Shown here: positions 16,487 to 20,518 of the stretch, in pieces
Numbering within the stretch: position 1 is the stretch's first letter
Layout: each line of letters opens with the position of its first letter
Assembly (NCBI GenBank): GCA_028565635.1
Contig: JAOXYB010000349.1
Coordinates: forward strand, 1-20,518
Source of the DNA: Phoronis ovalis
Taxonomy: Eukaryota; Phoronida; Phoronidae
Direction of reading: 5' to 3'
DNA: 20,518 bases
Translations under genes and position numbers: made by a program
Notes under the pieces: generated by a model
Seen by the model: the letters and a program-made list of their open reading frames with translations, nothing else
What the model was told of the DNA's origin: nothing
Databases searched by the model: none

Positions 16487-17224
16487 CTTAAGGGCTCAAG
16501 ATACAAAGAGGTGTATAATACTTTTCAACTTGTGTTTTAGTAATTAAAATGAAGAGATGACATATGAAAGTATACATTTTTAAAAAGTTAATACTCTAAA
16601 TTTTACAAATCAGGTTAAGGGTCAGATCAAAATCAGTAAAATGCTGATCTTTAAGCTTTTAAAATTCATAACTTTTAAACAAAGCAAAATTTGAAAAATT
16701 TGAGACGTTTTGTAGATCTATAATATATAAAGATAATTTTAGCCAAGTTTCAGTTTTGCAGGTGCAATGATTTCTGACATAAATTGTTTTTGAACGTTAA
16801 AATTCGAAAAACAATTTTTACACAAAATGAGAGTTATTTTCAACTTTCTTCCTTTGGATACATCAACATTAAAGTGTAACCTTTGAAAAAATGTATACTT
16901 TTACCTGTCTATCTCTTTATTTTGGTTATGAAAATTAACAAGGGAAAGTTATAGTCACATAACAGTGTTTTTTTTTGTATTTCGAGTCCTTAAAAAAATC
17001 TTTTGAATGATACAAAATTTTAAAAATCTGAGGCACTATTTTGGAAATCTCATATTGAACTTAATTTTGGCCAAGTTTCAACTTTGTATCTACAGAGGTG
17101 TTCAACTTATATTTTTCTGAAGTTTACATTTTGAAAAACATGAGTTTTTACCCAAAATGGCTCCATACTGATCACATAATTATGTAACAGTTAATATGTC
17201 ATAATTATGTCATTTTTCATAATC
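16487..17224. repeat. Two direct copies of the GCCAAGTTTCA module
   Basis: Diverged copies at about 16660-16850 and 16985-17224 share, in order, an ATCTGAGxC-like block, TTAATTTTGGCCAAGTTTCA (anchors 16742 and 17070), a GTTTACATTTTGAAAAA-like block and AAAATG. The stretch begins near CTTAAGGGCTC at 16487, resembling the foldback element's CTTAAGG end. Confidence 0.65.
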
Positions 17225-18010
17225 CTTAAGGTGGAGGGACCCATTCAGTATAGGTTATTCACACTACACTTTGAGTCAATAAAAATATACATTTTTGTTT
17301 TACTTATTTATCCCATGATTAGATAATCAATTTTTTTTAAACATAAACTTCAAAAAAAATATAAGTCCAACACCCCTGCAGATACTAAGCTAAAATTTGG
17401 CAAAAATTAACTTTCAACTAGGAACTCAGGTAACATATCTCAGATTTTTGGAATTGTTCTTAGTTCTGAAATGATGTTCTTCTAAAGATGTGGGTATCAG
17501 AAAAAAACTGAAAAATTTCTAGCAGTTGAATTTTAGAAAGTCATAACTTTTGAATGATAAAAAATTTTGAAAATCTGAGACATTGCTTTGGAGATCTCTA
17601 TTTGAAGTTAATTTTGGCCAAGTTTCAATTTTGTATCTACAAGTGTTTTGGACTTATATTTTGTTAAGTTTACATGTTGAAAAATGTGTTTTTATTCAAA
17701 ATGGCCTCATTACTAATTACATAATTATGTGTAAGATAAGTAAAGTAACTTTTCGTAATCCTTAAATTAAGACCTTTCTAAACATATATACTTAGATTAG
17801 TCTATTTTCCCTTAAACTGTCCAAAATTTAACTCAAAGTGTAAAGTGTGAATAAATTTTCCCCAAATGGGTCCGACCCCCTAAATTTAATATCTTTCCAA
17901 AAATGTATAACATAATCTTTTATTAGTCTATTTCTTCATTAACTGCCCAAAATTTGACTCAAAGTGTAAACAGTGAATAACTTGTCCCGAATGGGTCTAG
18001 CCACCTTAAG
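17225..18010. mobile_element. Foldback/MITE-like element of about 786 bp
   Basis: The ends are CTTAAGGTGG (17225-17234) and CCACCTTAAG (18001-18010). They extend into inverted repeats of about 53 bp through ACCCATTC, GTTATTCAC and ACTTTGAGTC. Inside, an inverted copy (about 17325-17450) and a direct copy (about 17535-17760) of the GCCAAGTTTCA module face each other, making the whole a long interrupted palindrome. The right end is itself duplicated at an offset of about 126 bp (17761-17886 and 17887-18010). No coding capacity is visible. Confidence 0.65.
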
Positions 18011-20220
18011 TTTAATATAATGGTTTATAAGAATCACATTCATTATATTTTCAAATTTTACAAAACACCTTTAAAAAGTGTTTTGTGCTAATTTGATTAT
18101 ATATTTGTTTAAAACTACCGCTTTACCTCTCCAGCTCCGTTCATATACATCCATTAAAATATCAATATGTAATATGTTGTTCCAAAATACTAATTTAGCA
18201 TTAAAATTTTTAAAAAAATAATTTAACCCTGAAAGTCTAAATAGTACAACATTAGTAGACATCAGCACTGTGCCATTTATGTAATATATATTGGTTTTGA
18301 TCAGAAATAATGAAAAGAAAAGTAATATAAAATAGTATACATATACACATGATATATGCATATGTATACGCATACATATACACATTCATAATAAATTTCC
18401 ACCCTCTTTAACCTTTAAAAACTTTTAAAAAAAGCAGCTCAGACAGGTGCAATATCATTTCAGAAACAAGAAATACTTAATACAGTACAATAAAGTATAT
18501 AGCGTTTCATGAATGCTTAACATATTTTTTGCAACTTTTTATTAGTTTAACAATTTAAAAATATAATTTATCTAGAATACTAAGTGCTCAGCAATGTTTC
18601 ATCTTTCATATTTGGTCTTCATATGTAAACAATCTCAAGATTTGTACTCTTATCAAAATTTTTGAAGATTTTCATAAATTCTTGTGGGTTTTTTTATCTG
18701 TATTTCATAGCAGCAACTAGAGCATCAAGGCATTTTTTTCAATTTTTACATAACATTTCTTAACAATTAAAATAAGGAATTGTAACAAAATTAATATTCC
18801 CATGAAAAAAAGAAACAAAAAAACAATGTTTTACAATGGGAACCGATGCAATTGCATCGTCAGTTGTCTGAGTAGAATTAAATAGTTGAAAAATTATATT
18901 AATTTTGAAATACTTCAATGTTGATGCAATTAGATTACAAATTAAACAATAACGTTTTTTTTTAAAGAATTTTTATTACTACAAATTTGTATTCCTTTAA
19001 TTTTAAAGTAAAAGACAGAAATTTACCCTGTTCTAATGTGGTCAGATCGATAATGTATATATAAGAAGATAATCTTTACACACTTAGGTTTACTTGCAGC
19101 AACAGGTAGTGTGACTTTACAAAGGAAAACATAATAAATCATAAACACATCTGGCTACGGCAGGCACTTGTAGGACACATAACAAGGAGGCTGAAAGGTA
19201 GACCCATAATTGCTAAGTTTTGAAAAATAATCTTTATATAGAACATATAGGGTGATGTGAAAGTTTGTTTCACAATTTTGGCTAAAAGTCTTAAAAATTG
19301 TGTTTGCATAACATTCTCAGTTAGGAAGACCAAGAGACGTCCATTTATAAATATTTCAAAAATTATTTTTTCAGTCATTTCTCATAATCAATACGTACCA
19401 TATCATGCATTTTCCAAATATGTGTGCTAAAATTTGATTCTTTTCCATTTCTTTTTAAGTAGATACCTTCACTAGTTAGGTATGTTGCATATGCCCAACT
19501 TTATAAAAGGTTCCACTATTATATGCTTGCATCTATAATGTACCCAGATATATATTTCACAAGTGCCAGCCAGCATGTACATCAATGCATTAAACTATGT
19601 TGGCAATTCTCACAAATATAGTACCTGCTTATTAATGCTTGTACTTTTTAATTTTTTTGGGAGGCTTAACTTGGCATTTTAATTTGAGTGTTGTACATTT
19701 TGTACTTTGTGCTACAAGCATAAAAATTCCTGAGGTCATTAAAACTTTAAAAATTGAAATGTTATTTATTCCCATGTTTAATCCAGGCCTTTTTGCCAAT
19801 GGGTTTGTGGGTAGGCTGCATACTCGCATGATTTTCTCAAAATCCAGATGATGAAGGTCGCAGAAAAAAATTGACTGGTAGTATGTCAGATTGTAAATGG
19901 ACATATCACAACAGATAATTGCTTGATAAACTTTGCTTGATTTTATATTTGCATGAACGTTAATGAAGGTGGATGGGAAGTATAAGTGATATAAGGTGTA
20001 CTTGTGTCTATTTGCAAGGTATTGGGTGCTTTGGGCGTGGTGCTTAATAGGTGGTCTTAATGTGCCATCTGTTTTAACAGATGATTAAAAGCATTAAATG
20101 TCCTGGGTCAAACTATAAATTTTACATAAAAATCAGTGAATTGTCTTGCATAGTTTTGAAATCAGACAAAAATGTATAATAGCCCAAAAATGCATTGTTG
20201 GTGCCTTGTGTGCAAAGGTG
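18011..20220. other. AT-rich non-coding stretch
   Basis: Nothing coding was recognised. It includes an alternating TATACATA/CACATA low-complexity patch (about 18335-18387) and a 16-bp perfect palindrome at 18844-18859. Open frames on either strand look like chance. Confidence 0.5.
18844..18859. repeat. 16-bp perfect palindrome
   Basis: CGATGCAATTGCATCG equals its own reverse complement. It is relatively GC-rich within a very AT-rich neighbourhood. Confidence 0.95.
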
Positions 20221-20224
20221 GGTG

Positions 20225-20268
20225 CCGATATCTGCTCATCTTAAACACAAGTTTGGCATGAATATCGG
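20225..20268. repeat. Inverted repeat just before the 16-bp minisatellite
   Basis: CCGATAT (20225-20231) and ATATCGG (20262-20268) are perfect inverted repeats with a 30-base spacer. This may be part of the element that carries the minisatellite. Confidence 0.7.
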
Positions 20269-20282
20269 TGGTATGTCTTTAT

Positions 20283-20417
20283 TCCGACGGCCCTCTGGTC
20301 CGACAGCTCGCTGGTCCGACAACTCTCTAGTCCGAAGGCTCGCTGGTCCGACAGCTCCATAGTCCGAAGGCTCGCTGGTCCGACAGCTCTTTAGTCTGAA
20401 GGCTCGCTGGTCCGACA
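20283..20417. repeat. 16-bp minisatellite, eight units plus a partial one
   Basis: The unit is TCCGACAGCTCGCTGG. From unit 3 on, two variants alternate (CAGCTCxxTAG types and GAAGGCTCGCTGG types), giving a 32-bp dimer period. It is much more GC-rich than its flanks. The open frame on the minus strand follows from the repeat. Confidence 0.95.
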
Positions 20418-20518
20418 TGGAAATTTTAAAAAACCGACAGAGTAGTCTTAAACCTTTGTGCGAACAATTGAATTATCCGGGTAAAATATATTGCACACCA
20501 CACTAACCCCTGCAAGTG

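Noticed and set aside
18071-18385. 104-codon minus-strand open frame with Cys/Met/His/Tyr-rich start.
   Set aside because: Its N-terminus comes from the TATACATA/CACATA low-complexity patch, and the rest is AT-rich with no family resemblance.
20236-20418. 60-codon minus-strand open frame rich in Ser, Arg and Glu.
   Set aside because: It is a read-through of the 16-bp minisatellite.

Overview
The window is AT-rich nuclear DNA from a multicellular animal. Coding sequence occurs as short exons with GT-AG (once GC-AG) introns, intergenic DNA is full of degenerate tandem repeats and small inverted-repeat elements, and three proteins are clearly animal families. The repeat style suggests a lophotrochozoan, most likely a bivalve mollusc. 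That is inference, and no species can be named.

Layout. (1) Positions 1-690 are intron with a possible small mobile element. (2) 691-2042 (+) are the last four coding exons of an SLC22-type organic ion transporter; the 5' part lies outside the window. (3) 2043-3455 is the tail-to-tail 3' UTR/intergenic space. (4) 3456-6275 (-) is a complete seven-exon radial spoke head protein 3 gene (RSPH3, 402 aa), a ciliary axoneme component. (5) 6276-6992 is a compact divergent promoter region shared with the next gene; it holds CTCF-like, X-box-like and nuclear-receptor-like motifs. (6) 6993-11969 (+) is a complete four-exon adrenodoxin-type mitochondrial ferredoxin (FDX1, 169 aa). Its introns carry a 13-bp minisatellite, two larger tandem duplications and a poly-G-ended inverted-repeat element. 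(7) 11970-13873 is 3' UTR/intergenic DNA with several perfect hairpins. (8) 13874-14071 (+) is a plausible first coding exon of an unrecognised gene; no later exon could be found. (9) 14072-20518 is AT-rich and apparently non-coding. It holds a 'GTAGGTAGGG' tandem array, a roughly 0.8-kb foldback element with related copies beside it, and a 16-bp minisatellite at the end.

The three recognised genes do not form a pathway: membrane transport, ciliary motility and mitochondrial electron transfer. The functional link the sequence shows is structural, namely the head-to-head RSPH3/FDX1 pair with 717 bp between start codons. No wholly new biological system was evident. The best leads are the CTCF-like motif cluster at the divergent promoter, the GC-AG intron in the transporter, the foldback and poly-G elements, and the orphan exon at 13874. 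Exon structures were checked by hand for phase and reading frame; regulatory calls are motif resemblance only.
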